Positions 27,101 through 38,200 of a stretch of DNA of 64,000 nt are shown piece by piece (positions within the stretch are counted from its first letter, which is position 1; each line of letters opens with the position of its first letter). The position numbers and the translations under genes were made by a program. The notes below the pieces were generated by a model. It did no database searches and had not been told where the DNA came from. It worked only from the letters and a program-made list of their open reading frames with translations. Source of the DNA: JBCDGZ01 sp038750655 (lineage in GTDB: Bacteria; Bacteroidota; Bacteroidia; Chitinophagales; Saprospiraceae); NCBI GenBank assembly GCA_038750655.1, contig JBCDGZ010000005.1:1-64000 (forward strand), given 5' to 3'.

Positions 27101-30100
27101 CCAGCTACAAAAAGAACTAAAAGAGCGACTGCCCGATTACATGGTTCCGGCGCAATTTGTAGAGCTTAATGCTCTCCCACTCTCTGCTACTGGAAAGGTA
27201 GACAAAAAAATGCTGCCGGAACCTCCTTCGATTTTTACCCCACAACAATACTTTGCTCCGCGTACAGCGATCGAGAAAAAGCTAGCCAACATCTGGCAAG
27301 ATTTGCTGGAACTGGAAAAGCCCAGTTTGAGTGATCATTTTTTCGAGGTCGGCGGACATTCCCTGCTGGCCATGCGAATGGTGGCCGCCATTCGGCAGGA
27401 ATTTGACATTGAGTTGCCTGTTAAATTGATTTTTGCTCATCCCCAATTAGAGGCCCTGGCTAGGGTCCTGGACCAGCAAGCCCAGGGTCAATTATGGCCT
27501 GCGCTCCAAGTACAAGAGCGGGAGGATCAAATTCCGCTTTCTTTCTCGCAGGAGCGCCTTTGGTTTATTCATCAATTGATTGGTAGTCAGCATTACCATA
27601 TGCCGACAGTACTGCGTCTACAAGGCCCGCTGAATGTCGAGGCTCTGCGAAAAGCATTGGTCGAGATGGTCAAGCGCCACGAAGTCCTGCGCACTTGTTT
27701 TTACGAGCTAGAAGGTAAAGCCTGGCAGCAAATTTTACCGATCAATCAATGGAACTGTGCCTTCACCATTGCGGAAGGAGAGGAGCAGATTGCACAAATC
27801 ATCACCACCGCCATCGATGAACCGTTTAATCTGAATACCGATCATCCCATCCGTTGTCATTTGATTCAACGGAGTGAGGAGGATCATGTTTTGCTGGCCG
27901 TCATTCATCACATCGCTTTTGATGGCTGGTCTTTTTCTGTTTTTGTGAAAGAATTGGTCGCGCTGTACGGTACCTTTTGTGAAGGGACATCGACGGCGCT
28001 TCCTGCACTGCCATTGCAGTATGCAGACTATGCCATCTGGCAACGTAAGCATTTGTCTGGGGAGGTGTTGGAGCAAAAAATGAACTACTGGATTCGGCAG
28101 CTTGATCAAATAGAGCCCTTGAATCTGCCGACTGATTTTCCGAGGCCGACGACACAAAGTACGGAGGGAGCACTATGGAATACAAAGATTGGTTTAGCTG
28201 AACAGGAGGCGTTGAAACGCTTGGCGCAGCAAGAGGGCGTAACTTTATTTATGCTCCTGCTGGCTACCCTAAAGGTTCTTTTGTACCGCTACAGTGGTCA
28301 GGAAGATCTCTGTGTGGGCAGCCCAGTTGCGAATAGAATGCAAAAGGAGACCGAGGCGCTGGTCGGCTTTTTTGTCAATACTCTAGCTTTGCGCAGCGAC
28401 CTGAGTGGGAACCCTTCCTTTAAAACGCTGTTGGCTCAAATTAAGGAAACGACGCTGGACGCTTACAGTCATCAGGAAGTTCCTTTTGAGAAAATTGTTG
28501 AGCAGATGGGTATCCGTCGCGATCGCAGTCGTACGCCGATTTTTCAGGTGCTATTTGTCTTGCAAAATACGCCAGAGGTGCCAGATTTACAGCTCGGAGA
28601 AGTGAAGCTTTCGGCGGAGCCTTCCAATTTTAAGATTTCAAAATTTGATCTCACTTTTACCTTGGAGGAACGGCCCAGCGGAATCCATTTCAGTGCAGAA
28701 TATTGTACGGCGCTTTTTACCGCAGCGACTATTGAGCGGATGATGCAACATTTCCACAATCTTCTGGAAGCGATTCTGGCTCAACCAGATACACCGATCG
28801 GACAATTGCAGCTGTTGTCTGCTGCGGAGGAGCAGCGCCTGCGCGTAACGCTGAACGACCAATGGGTGAATTATCCGAAGGAGGAAACGGTTATTGATTT
28901 ATTGGAACGGCAGGTGGAACGGACACCGGACCGCTGTGCTTTGGTTTTTGGAGATCGACGCTATACTTATGCAGCTATTAATCATAAGGCCAATCAGCTG
29001 GCTCGTTTTCTGGCAGCGCGTGCGGGGGTGAAGCCTGGCGATGGGGTGGCGGTCTTGATGGAGCGCTCGGGTTGGTATGCGATTGCGATGATAGGGATTA
29101 TGAAATTGGGGGCAACTTATATTCCGTTGGACATCAACTATCCAGTGGTGAAGCTGCGGCACATTATTGAAGATAGTCAGGCGAAAGTCTTGCTGGCCAA
29201 TCAGCCGAACGAGAAGGCGCGGAGCTTGGGTGATTGTTTGGATATTGAAGAAGGGGAAGCCCTGCAAGATTTTGCCATAGAGAATTTAGCCCGACAAATT
29301 AAAGGGCAAAGCCTATCTTATATCATCTATACCTCTGGCTCTACTGGCCAGCCTAAAGGCGTCGAACAAACCCAGCTGATGCTTTATAACCTCATCCGCT
29401 GGGATATGGAAGCCGCAGGTTTTCAACACCAACAAAAACACTTGCAATTTTCTTCCTTCAGCTTTGACTCCTCCCTGCACGACATCTACTACGCCTTCAG
29501 TACCGGCGGAACCATTTACCTCCTCAACGAAGAATTGCGCAAGGACCTCTGGCAAGTCAAAGACTATATCCTAGAACAGGGCATCGCCACCGTCTCCATG
29601 CCCTACTCTGCCCTCAAACCCCTGTTTGACGAAATCGAGCTGAGTGCCTTCGACGGCCACCAGATAGAAGAAATCGTTTCCACAGGCGAACAGTTGTACA
29701 TCAATGGAGGCCTGCGAACTTTTTTAAAACACCACCCCAAGGTAAAAATATTCAATCTCTACGGCCCCTCCGAAACCCACGTAGTAACGGGCTGTCATTA
29801 TAGCTTTGCTGAAGGGGAGGTACCCGTAAAGGCGTCCATTGGAAAAGCGGTTTACAACACCAGCCTCTATATTTTTGATTCCAACTTGTGCCTACTGCCC
29901 GAAGGCATCAAAGGCGAAATTTACATCGGTGGCTACAACCTCGCCCGAGGCTATCGCGGCCGCCCCGAGCTAACCGCAGAGAAATTTATCCCCAATCCCT
30001 ACCAGCCCGAAGAACTGCTCTACCGCAGTGGCGACTGGGGACGCTGGGAACCGGACGGCAGCATTGAGTACCTGGGGCGCATCGATGATCAGGTGAAAAT

Positions 30101-33100
30101 CCGAGGCTATCGCATCGAGCTGGGCGAAGTAGAAACGGTGCTGCAAGCCTGTCCGCTGGTCAATCAGTGCGTGGTATTGGCTAAGATGGATGCGCAGGAC
30201 AATAAGCGCCTGGTGGCCTACTTAGTCGCGGAAGGCGAGTACGATAAATTGGCCATCCAAAGTTATTTGCAAAGCCAACTTTCGGATTATATGATTCCCT
30301 CGCTGATTATGGAATTACCGGAGCTGCCGCTGACCTCAAACGGCAAGGTCGACAAACGCGCGCTGCCCAGCCCCGAGGCTTCTGCGCTGCTCAGCAATGT
30401 CTATGTGGCACCGACGAGCGAGATAGAAAAAGTGTTGGCCTCAATTTGGAAAGATTTGCTGCAAGTGGAGCGGGTAGGAGTAAAAGATAATTTCTTTGAA
30501 CTGGGGGGACACTCTCTGATGGCCATGCGCGTGGTGGCCGCTATTCGAAATCAACTGCAAAAGGAAATTCCGGTGAGCCTGCTCTTTAGTCATATGACGA
30601 TTCAGAAATTGGCAGCTCATTTAGAAACACAGGAGGAGCAGTCGCTTCTTCCACCGCTGGTACCGCAGGAACGACCGGCCACTGTCCCACTATCGTTTGC
30701 ACAAGAGCGGCTGTGGTTCATCGATCAGCTGGAAGGCAGTATCCATTATCATATTCCGATTGTTCTGCGCCTGCGGGGGGGATTGGATAAGGCGGCGCTG
30801 GGGTTTGCTTTGCAAAGTATTGTAGACCGCCACGAAGTACTTCGGACGGTGTTTAAAAATATTGATGGACGGCCGGTGCAGACTTTATTGCCTGCGAGGA
30901 CCTGGCATTTGCAGGAAGTGGAGACAGTAGAGATTCAAGAATCTAAGCAGCGGGCTGCGTGGATGAAAGCAGCGATTGCTATGCCTTTTGACCTTGAGCA
31001 GGATCATATGCTGCGAGGGCAGATCGGTCAATTGAATGAAGAGGAGCATCTATTGGTTTTGGTCTTGCACCACATCGCCGCGGATGGCTGGTCGCTGGCT
31101 ATTTTTGTCGAGGAGTTGGTAGGATTGTATAACACGAAAGTCAAAGGAGGCAGGCCCCAATTGCCCGACTTACCGGTACAATATGCAGACTATGCGCTTT
31201 GGCAGCGTCGTCATTTAAGTGGTGAAATGTTGGCCGACAAACTGCGTTATTGGGAACACCAATTAAGTGACGTCGAACCCCTTAATCTGCCTACTGATTT
31301 CGAACGGCCAAGTATCCAAAGTACCCAAGGGGCTTTAGTCAGTACTCAGCTGGATCAGTTGACTAGCCAAGGGCTAAAAAGGTTGGCGCAGCAAGAAGGA
31401 GTAACGCTATTTATGCTCTTGCAAGCAGCCCTGAAAATTCTTCTCTATCGCTACACAGGGCAAACAGATATTTGCATTGGCAGCCCAATTGCTAACCGTC
31501 GTCAAACCAGTTTTGAACCTTTGATTGGATTCTTCCTCAATACCCTCTGCCTACGTAGCAATCTGGAAGCTAATCCTCGTTTCATCGACCTATTGGCTCG
31601 TGTGAAAAAGACGACTTTGGAGGCCTATAATCATCAGGATATTCCTTTTGAAAAAATTGTCAAGCGATTGGGTTTGGCAAAAGATCGCAGTCGAAGCCCC
31701 ATTTTTCAAGTGCTTTTTAACCTACAAAATACACCAGCGATAAGCACCTTGGAATTGGAAGGATTGGAGCTGATTCCGGAGGAGGAAGACCATACCGTTG
31801 CCAAGTATGATCTGTCTTTTTCTGTGGTAGAAAATAGTAAGGGCTTGGAGGTCGCCATTGAATATTGCAGCGATTTATTTCTACAATCTTCAGCGGATCG
31901 CCTGCTGGGTTATTTCCAACAACTCCTTCAATCTATCATCGCTACACCAGCGCAAACTATTGATCAATTAGGGATTTTATCTGCTCAGGAAAAAGTACAG
32001 CTCGTTCAGCAGTTAGATGGAAAAGTTGTTCCTTTCCCCCAAAACAAAACGCTAGTCGATCTCTTTAGGGAGCAGGTGGAGCAGGTACCGAATCGGCCTG
32101 CACTATTTTTTGAAGATCAGCAATTGAGTTTCCGGGAGTTGGATGAAAAAAGTAATCAGTTGGCGCACTACTTACGGCGCAAAGGCGTGCGAAAAGAGCG
32201 TTTGGTCGCCATCTGTATTGATCGCTCTCTAGAGATGATGATTGGCTTACTAGGAATTCTCAAAGCCGGCGGCGCCTACGTCCCCATCGACCCCGACTAT
32301 CCGCAAGAGCGCATCCGCTACCTACTGGCAGATACCCAGGTCGGCTGGGTGCTGAGCAGTAGTCATCGTGCTTCCCAAATCACCGGCCCGCCCGCCGAGC
32401 TGATCCTACTGGACACGCATTGGCCCTTCATCGCCGAAGAATCAACGCAAAATATCGAAGTAAAAATAACTGCCGAAAATCTGGCCTACGTCATTTACAC
32501 TTCCGGCTCAACCGGGCAGCCTAAGGGCGTAATGAATCAACATAGCGGGGTGGTCAATCGCTTGCTTTGGTCACAAAATTATTTTCAGCTTGACCACGCG
32601 GTCGATGTCGTTTTACAAAAAACAACCTTCTGTTTCGACGTTTCGGTCTGGGAACTATTCTGGCCGATGATCACTGGGATACCGTTGGTTTTTGCTCGTC
32701 CTGAAGGTCATAGAGACAGCCAATATCTAAAGGCTTTAATTGAGGAGAAAAAAATTACTTATGTGCACTTCGTGCCTTCTATGCTAGACGTTTTCTTACT
32801 CAATATTCAATCGGGCGACTGTCCCAAATTGAAGCGCGTGCTGTGCAGCGGGGAAGCCCTTACCTCGGCACAAGTAGCGCAACTCCGACAAAAGCTACCA
32901 CACGTCGAATTGCATAATCTTTACGGTCCTACGGAAGCTGCCATTGAAGTCAGCCATTGGCCCGTACCGGCCTCTCCAATAACAGTAGTGCCCATCGGTA
33001 AAGCCATCGCTAATACGCGTCTTTACATCATGACGGCCTCCGGCGAACACGCTCTACCTCGGGCTATGGGCGAGCTGTACATCGGTGGCCTCCAAGTGGC

Positions 33101-35195
33101 CCGCGGCTACCTCAATCGCCCGGAGCTAACCCAGGAGCGCTTCCGCCCCGATCCTTTTAGCAAAGACCCTACCGCTCGCCTCTACAAAACAGGCGACCTC
33201 GTCCGCAGGCTGCCCGATGGTAATATTGAATACCTCGGCCGCTTGGATCACCAAGTCAAAATTCGGGGTTATCGCATTGAGTTGGGAGAAATTGAGGCGG
33301 CACTGCTGGCTCTGTCTACTGTTCGTCAATGCTTAGTGCTGGCGCGTGAAGTGGGTACAGGAAATAAGCAACTCATCGCCTATCTGGTCGTCGAAGAAGG
33401 CTGGGATAAAGCAGCTACTCAACAAGCTTTACTGACTCAGCTACCCGCTTATATGGTACCCGGTTATTACCTATCCTTAGAAGCTTTGCCGCTTATGCCT
33501 AATGGAAAGGTTGATCGTAGCGCCTTACCATTACCTGACGCTGTGGGACTTAGTACCGTATCTTATTTAGCTCCACAGACAGAGCTGGAAATTCAATTGG
33601 CCAGCATTTGGAGTCGCTTGTTGGGGCTTGAAAAAATTGGTCGACAGGATAGCTTCTTTGAGCTGGGCGGCCACTCCCTGCTAGCGATGCGCGTCCTCTC
33701 TGCAATTCGTGAAGAACTGGGCATAGAATTGAGTGTGGCGATCTTATTCTCGCATCATCAATTGGAGGAGTTGGCTGGTTTTATACAGCTGCAAGGTCGA
33801 CAAACAGCAATGCCGGAGATTACTGCGCGGAGTGGAGCTACCAAGGTGCCCCTATCTTTTGCTCAAGAGCGTATTTGGTTTATCGATCGTTTGGAGGGCA
33901 GTACGCAGTACCATATCCCGATGATCTTCCGCCTAAAAGGAAGTTTGGGTGTGCCAGCATTAGAGGTGGCCTTCCGCGCTGTTGTTGAACGTCATAAGGT
34001 GTTGCGTACGATCTTTAGAGAAGAGCAAGGGCAGGTTTGGCAAGTGGTTCGAGAGGCAGCAGCTTGGCGCATGGAGGTGCAGCAGGCCACAGCTTGGCGC
34101 ACTGATCAGTACGAGCAATGGATGCAAGCGGCAACCTATGCTCCTTTTGATTTGGGGTCGGATTATATGCTGCGGGCGCATTTATTGCAGGAGGGCGAAG
34201 CCCATTATCAACTCATTTTTGTGGCGCATCATATTGCTTCTGATGGTTGGTCAATGCCGATATTGGTGAGTGAACTGGTAGAATATTACCGGGCCATTCA
34301 GGAGGAGCGCGAAGCGCGACTGTCGGCGCTTCCGATCCAGTACACCGATTATGCCCTTTGGCAGCGCGATTGGTTAAAGGGGGAGGTGTTGAATAAAAAG
34401 CTGAGTTATTGGAAGCAGCAGTTGATGGGGACAAGCATGCTGGATTTGCCGACGGACTTTGCTCGACCACCGAAGGGGAGTACGCGCGGGGCGGCGGCGA
34501 CCTTTGTGCTCGAAGGGCCGACGCGTAAAGCTTTGTACAACTTGGCGAAGGAAGAGGGGGCGACACCGTTTATGATTTTACTCAGTCTGTTTAAAGTACT
34601 GCTTTATCGCTACAGCAATCAGGAGGACATTTGTGTGGGCATACCTATTGCCAATCGTACGCATGCGCAGGTGGAGCCATTGATTGGTTTTTTCCTCAAC
34701 ACACTAGCCCTTCGTTCTGATCTGAATGGTCAGCTTAGCTTTAAAGATTTGTTGGCACAGGTACGGACGACGACCTTAGAGGCTTACGATCATCAGGATA
34801 TTCCTTTTGAAAAGATATTGGAAATTGTTCAGCCGGAGCGCCACTTGAATCGCAACCCATTGTTCCAGGTCTTTTTCAATATGCTCAATCTGCCGAAGGG
34901 AGAGGCGATTGAATTGGAGGAATTAACCATCAGTCCATTGCCTGAGGCCAGCATTCAATCGAAGTTTGACCTTACGCTTTACATTGCCGAGGGGAGTGAA
35001 AATGTGGTCGGTACTTTTGTTTATGCGGTGGACTTGTTTAGTGCAGAGCGGATGACGGCGATGTGTCAGCACTTTAAGGAGTTGGTGGCGTCGGTGCTAG
35101 TGCAGCCGGAGGGGCAGATTACTCAATTAAACTTTTTATCCGCAGAAGAAAGAAAGGCGCAAGAAGATGAACTCGACGACTTCTTTGCCGATTAA
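24135..35195 (+). CDS. NRPS: TubC-C-A-T-C-A-T-C-A(Ser)-T-C, 3686 aa
   Basis: I start at the ATG at 24135; an in-frame TTG at 24123 would add four residues. Residues 1-60 are a TubC-type docking domain. Four LCL-type C domains follow: C4 (HHIAADG, H211), C5 (HHIAFDG, H1258), C6 (HHIAADG, H2312) and the C-terminal C7 (HHIASDG, H3365). A4 (core near 684) reads about DVLQCGHIDK, which I cannot assign. A5 (core near 1730) belongs to an unusual subgroup with FDSSLHDIYYAF and YGPSETHVVT and reads about DSHSVTLVVK, unassigned. A6 (core near 2786) reads about DVWHLSLIEK, one residue from the Ser code. Carriers have S1076, S2127 and S3181, all GGHSL. The protein ends with C7 and a DELDDFFAD tail, so C7 must work with the A domain that opens the next protein. 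Confidence 0.9.
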   Translation: MNNDTAVLDLLLEAKEKGISLFLKDEKLRYAVAKHAPLDKDYLSHLKNHKEEIIAFLEKERDNLAGAQSRQSAIEAFDRKTQQKIPLSFAQERLWFIDQLEGTVHYHIPTVLRLQGDLDPALLAKALTQIVERHEVLRMVIKEEQGVPYQEKIPADRWEMAYQEKARVGQELKAYIADCIARPFDLAKDYMLRAELICCGEEEHMLVLVLHHIAADGWSLSILVKDLVTAYQALQQGKRPAFLAMPIQYADYAFWQRREFSEAVMAEKMKWWKKQLSGLSPLALPTDFPRPARQSLRGRIHQFAIDKKTSDQLHALALREGATLFMCLLSSFKILLARYSRQKDICVGTPLANRDRKELEPLVGFFINTLALRSDLNGGVDFMELLRQVKRRTLVAYAHQEVPFGQVVEQVEPQRDLSRSPLFQVMFALLNTPEVPTLKLGNLRIASGPSEHISAQYDLTLNVVESSSGLKASFEYCSDLFEASTIERMADHFQRLLKAIVANPHQQISHYTFLSPEEETQLLHDFNSPLRSKRKEPTVIELFRAQATRYPKQIALIFEKQRLNYQEVEERSNQLANYLLAQPPAGKLIAVCLAPSIALPITILGILKAGYAYVPIDPTYPKKRIHYLLQDTAAALLITHSPFSEKLDLPSNTEVLFIDEEENIQKANATMPSQPIDPEALAYVIYTSGSTGQPKGVLVTHHNLSVRLQGEGQYLDRLQAIRAILLTNYVFDVSLLELFLPLISGGYLLIPSSATRYELPELIQRMIEENINLLQGTPGYLSQLLTALTPQQASDLSLQTICVGGESLPPQLVQSIKAQLPEVQLNNHYGPTETTIDATALKDIQHFERNIIGHPFYDTTSYIVDDHLQLLPIGVFGELLIGGPGVTQGYLNRPELTAAAFIDAAFGTLPTQRLYRTGDLSRWLPDGKIEFAGRIDEQIKIRGYRVELSEIEQVIGSLSMVRQCAVVAVGAQHKRLIAYLIPPTHYDKDQLQKELKERLPDYMVPAQFVELNALPLSATGKVDKKMLPEPPSIFTPQQYFAPRTAIEKKLANIWQDLLELEKPSLSDHFFEVGGHSLLAMRMVAAIRQEFDIELPVKLIFAHPQLEALARVLDQQAQGQLWPALQVQEREDQIPLSFSQERLWFIHQLIGSQHYHMPTVLRLQGPLNVEALRKALVEMVKRHEVLRTCFYELEGKAWQQILPINQWNCAFTIAEGEEQIAQIITTAIDEPFNLNTDHPIRCHLIQRSEEDHVLLAVIHHIAFDGWSFSVFVKELVALYGTFCEGTSTALPALPLQYADYAIWQRKHLSGEVLEQKMNYWIRQLDQIEPLNLPTDFPRPTTQSTEGALWNTKIGLAEQEALKRLAQQEGVTLFMLLLATLKVLLYRYSGQEDLCVGSPVANRMQKETEALVGFFVNTLALRSDLSGNPSFKTLLAQIKETTLDAYSHQEVPFEKIVEQMGIRRDRSRTPIFQVLFVLQNTPEVPDLQLGEVKLSAEPSNFKISKFDLTFTLEERPSGIHFSAEYCTALFTAATIERMMQHFHNLLEAILAQPDTPIGQLQLLSAAEEQRLRVTLNDQWVNYPKEETVIDLLERQVERTPDRCALVFGDRRYTYAAINHKANQLARFLAARAGVKPGDGVAVLMERSGWYAIAMIGIMKLGATYIPLDINYPVVKLRHIIEDSQAKVLLANQPNEKARSLGDCLDIEEGEALQDFAIENLARQIKGQSLSYIIYTSGSTGQPKGVEQTQLMLYNLIRWDMEAAGFQHQQKHLQFSSFSFDSSLHDIYYAFSTGGTIYLLNEELRKDLWQVKDYILEQGIATVSMPYSALKPLFDEIELSAFDGHQIEEIVSTGEQLYINGGLRTFLKHHPKVKIFNLYGPSETHVVTGCHYSFAEGEVPVKASIGKAVYNTSLYIFDSNLCLLPEGIKGEIYIGGYNLARGYRGRPELTAEKFIPNPYQPEELLYRSGDWGRWEPDGSIEYLGRIDDQVKIRGYRIELGEVETVLQACPLVNQCVVLAKMDAQDNKRLVAYLVAEGEYDKLAIQSYLQSQLSDYMIPSLIMELPELPLTSNGKVDKRALPSPEASALLSNVYVAPTSEIEKVLASIWKDLLQVERVGVKDNFFELGGHSLMAMRVVAAIRNQLQKEIPVSLLFSHMTIQKLAAHLETQEEQSLLPPLVPQERPATVPLSFAQERLWFIDQLEGSIHYHIPIVLRLRGGLDKAALGFALQSIVDRHEVLRTVFKNIDGRPVQTLLPARTWHLQEVETVEIQESKQRAAWMKAAIAMPFDLEQDHMLRGQIGQLNEEEHLLVLVLHHIAADGWSLAIFVEELVGLYNTKVKGGRPQLPDLPVQYADYALWQRRHLSGEMLADKLRYWEHQLSDVEPLNLPTDFERPSIQSTQGALVSTQLDQLTSQGLKRLAQQEGVTLFMLLQAALKILLYRYTGQTDICIGSPIANRRQTSFEPLIGFFLNTLCLRSNLEANPRFIDLLARVKKTTLEAYNHQDIPFEKIVKRLGLAKDRSRSPIFQVLFNLQNTPAISTLELEGLELIPEEEDHTVAKYDLSFSVVENSKGLEVAIEYCSDLFLQSSADRLLGYFQQLLQSIIATPAQTIDQLGILSAQEKVQLVQQLDGKVVPFPQNKTLVDLFREQVEQVPNRPALFFEDQQLSFRELDEKSNQLAHYLRRKGVRKERLVAICIDRSLEMMIGLLGILKAGGAYVPIDPDYPQERIRYLLADTQVGWVLSSSHRASQITGPPAELILLDTHWPFIAEESTQNIEVKITAENLAYVIYTSGSTGQPKGVMNQHSGVVNRLLWSQNYFQLDHAVDVVLQKTTFCFDVSVWELFWPMITGIPLVFARPEGHRDSQYLKALIEEKKITYVHFVPSMLDVFLLNIQSGDCPKLKRVLCSGEALTSAQVAQLRQKLPHVELHNLYGPTEAAIEVSHWPVPASPITVVPIGKAIANTRLYIMTASGEHALPRAMGELYIGGLQVARGYLNRPELTQERFRPDPFSKDPTARLYKTGDLVRRLPDGNIEYLGRLDHQVKIRGYRIELGEIEAALLALSTVRQCLVLAREVGTGNKQLIAYLVVEEGWDKAATQQALLTQLPAYMVPGYYLSLEALPLMPNGKVDRSALPLPDAVGLSTVSYLAPQTELEIQLASIWSRLLGLEKIGRQDSFFELGGHSLLAMRVLSAIREELGIELSVAILFSHHQLEELAGFIQLQGRQTAMPEITARSGATKVPLSFAQERIWFIDRLEGSTQYHIPMIFRLKGSLGVPALEVAFRAVVERHKVLRTIFREEQGQVWQVVREAAAWRMEVQQATAWRTDQYEQWMQAATYAPFDLGSDYMLRAHLLQEGEAHYQLIFVAHHIASDGWSMPILVSELVEYYRAIQEEREARLSALPIQYTDYALWQRDWLKGEVLNKKLSYWKQQLMGTSMLDLPTDFARPPKGSTRGAAATFVLEGPTRKALYNLAKEEGATPFMILLSLFKVLLYRYSNQEDICVGIPIANRTHAQVEPLIGFFLNTLALRSDLNGQLSFKDLLAQVRTTTLEAYDHQDIPFEKILEIVQPERHLNRNPLFQVFFNMLNLPKGEAIELEELTISPLPEASIQSKFDLTLYIAEGSENVVGTFVYAVDLFSAERMTAMCQHFKELVASVLVQPEGQITQLNFLSAEERKAQEDELDDFFAD

Positions 35196-35240
35196 TCACC
35201 CACGCTACAAATCGGGCTATTGTCAAAATAGCTTAATACT

Positions 35241-38200
35241 ATGATGCACGAAAACGTCATTAAATTATTTCGAAAAAATGCACAACGTTGGCCTCAGCGT
35301 ACTGCCATCACTGATGGGCAGCGTCGTATTTCCTATCAAGCTTTAGAAGACGCTACGGAGGAACTGGCCAGGCATTTGGATGATGCGGGGCAGCAAAGAG
35401 AAGAGCTGTGTTTTGTTTTTCTGCAATCGACATCGGCGATGATTCATTCCTTGATCGGTGTATTTAAGAGTGGGAAAATTTATGTGCCGATCAGTCTGGA
35501 TTTTCCTGATGAACGCCTTCGGGAGTTAATAAAGACCTATGCACCTGATTGGATTATTCTGGATCAGCAAAGTGCGGAGCGGTTCCAAAATATTCGGAGA
35601 AAAGTTAAAGGGGTACAATTTAAAATTTGTTGCTACGACCTGACTGCGCTTGATCACCATTTGATTGCGGAGGAGGATGTTTTGATTACAAAAAATCAAC
35701 GCGCGCAAGCGCATTCGATCACCGCTATTGAGTTGCACCCCGAGTCGCCTTGCTACATTTATTTTACCTCGGGATCAACAGGCCAACCCAAGCCCATTCT
35801 CGGAGCCTTCAAAGGCATCAATCACTTTGTCGATTGGGAGCTTAACTTCCTCCAGCTACCCGACCAACTTCGCTGTAGCCAGTTCTCCTCCCCGACCTTC
35901 GATGCCTTCCTCCGCGATTTATTCGTTCCCCTTTGCAGCGGTGGCACCCTCTGCCTCCCCCCACGCAGAGATGGACTTATCCAACTGGAGGGCCTGCTGG
36001 ATTGGCTGGCCAATGAACAGGTTAACCTCATTCATTGTGTCCCTACACTCTTCCGAGAACTCACTGCACTTCACGAGCCACAAAAGCAATTGCCGGAATT
36101 ACAATACCTCTTACTTTCCGGCGAACGCCTCTTCGGAGAAGATGTCCACAACTGGCGGCAGGTCTTCGGCCACCACACCGAACTTATCAACCTCTACGGC
36201 CCCTCCGAAACCACGATGGTCAAATTTGCCTACCGCATTCCCAACGACCAACTACCCAATACCATCCCCATCGGCCAACCTATCGAAGGGTGTAAAGCCA
36301 TCTTACTAGATGAAAACGGCCACCCTTGCAAAAAGGGAACGAATGGAGAAATCTATCTCCGAACGCCTTACTGCACTTTGGGCTACTACCAGAATGCGGC
36401 ATTGACCGACCAAGTATTCGTCAGCCATCCTCTCCTCAACAATGCGGAGGAGCGCCTGTACAAAACTGGAGATTTAGCAGTTGTGAATGCACAAGGGCAG
36501 TATGAATTCAAGGGGCGGAAAGATTTTCAAGTGAAGATCAGAGGCGTTCGGGTGGAATTGGAGGCCATTGCTATACAATTGCATCAACACGATGAAGTGG
36601 AGGATGCATTGGTGTTTTATGATGATCACACCAAGGCGCTGTCTGCCTGCATCAAATCGCCCAATGGCCTTGATCAAGAGACGGTAAAGACCTACTTGGA
36701 GCAATTGCTACCCGTCTACATGGTGCCTTCGAACTATCTATTTCTAAAACAATTTCCCAAAACCAGCAGCGGTAAAACGAATCGCAGACAACTGCAAGAG
36801 TTGGTTCGGCAGGCTTTGAAAAAGTCAGCTCCCTTCACTGCTCCGCAGACAGCTACGGAGAAGATCTTGGCCCAAATATGGAGCACACTACTGCACCGCG
36901 ATCCCGTTGGTGCGGAGGATAACTTTTTCGAATTGGGCGGTCATTCTTTACTGGCTACTCGCGTCGTCGCTGCGGTGGCTAAGGAGTTGAATGTCCAGCT
37001 TTCCATCAAAGATATTTTTACCCAGCCCACCGTCCGCTCCCTCGCCCACCTCATTGATCAAGGAGCACAAGCGGTCCAGCTTCCTCCAATCACCGCAGAA
37101 GAGCGGCCCGCCGCCATTCCGCTTTCCTACTCGCAGGAGCGGCTCTGGTTCATCGATCAATACCAGGGCAGTCGGCAGTACCATATCCCTGCTATATTGC
37201 GCATCAAAGGCCCATTAGATCAAGAGGCCCTGGCCCAGTCGCTTAAGGCCCTGGTGGAGCGCCATGAAGTGCTGCGCAGTACCTTTGATACGGTGGAGGG
37301 GCAGCCCGTTCAGCGAGTGCAGCGTGCCGATGAGTGGCGCTTGGAGCGAATCATGGCCGTCGATAGACCCGAAAATATGGAGGCCTTTATCCAAACTGAA
37401 ATTGGCAAAGCCTTCGATCTGAGTAAGGACTATATGTTTCGTGCGCAGTTGGTTCGATATACCGCAGAAGAGCATATGCTGATATTGGTCACTCATCATA
37501 TCGCTGCTGATGCCTGGTCGATTGGGGTGATGATCAATGATTTGATGGCGATGTACCGCGCTTTTCAAAAGCAGGAGCCGCCGCAGTTGGCCCCACTCCC
37601 TGTGCAATACGCCGACTACGCCATCTGGCAACGTCGCCATTTTTCGGAGCAGGTGATGGCCGAGAAAATGGATTGGTGGACTACCCAACTGGCCGCATTA
37701 CCTCCACTGAATCTGCCAACGGATTTTCCTCGACCTGCTGAGCAGAGTTTACGTGGCCATAGCCTGGGCTTCAGTCTTCCGGCGGACTTAGTAGAAGGTC
37801 TGAGGGCATTCTCTCTCCGGGAGGGAACCACCTTATTTATGACTTTACTGGCCGCTTTCAAAGTCCTACTGTATCGCTATAGTGGACAGGAGGATATTTG
37901 TGTCGGGACCCCGGTTGCCAATCGTAATGATAACGCATTGGATAATCAGATTGGCTTTTTTATCAACACCCTGGCTTTGCGCAGTGACTTGAGTGGTACC
38001 CCTGCTTTTTCCACCTTTTTACAAAAAATAAAAGCAGTGACGCTCGATGCTTATGAGCGCCAGGAAGTCCCTTTTGAGCAGATCGTTAAGGCGGTAGTTA
38101 AGGAACGGGATAGAAGTCGACATGCCTTATTTCAAGTGGCTTTTGATTTACAAAATGCTCCGCAGTCGGAGGCTGCACCGCTGGGAGATTTAGAATTGCT

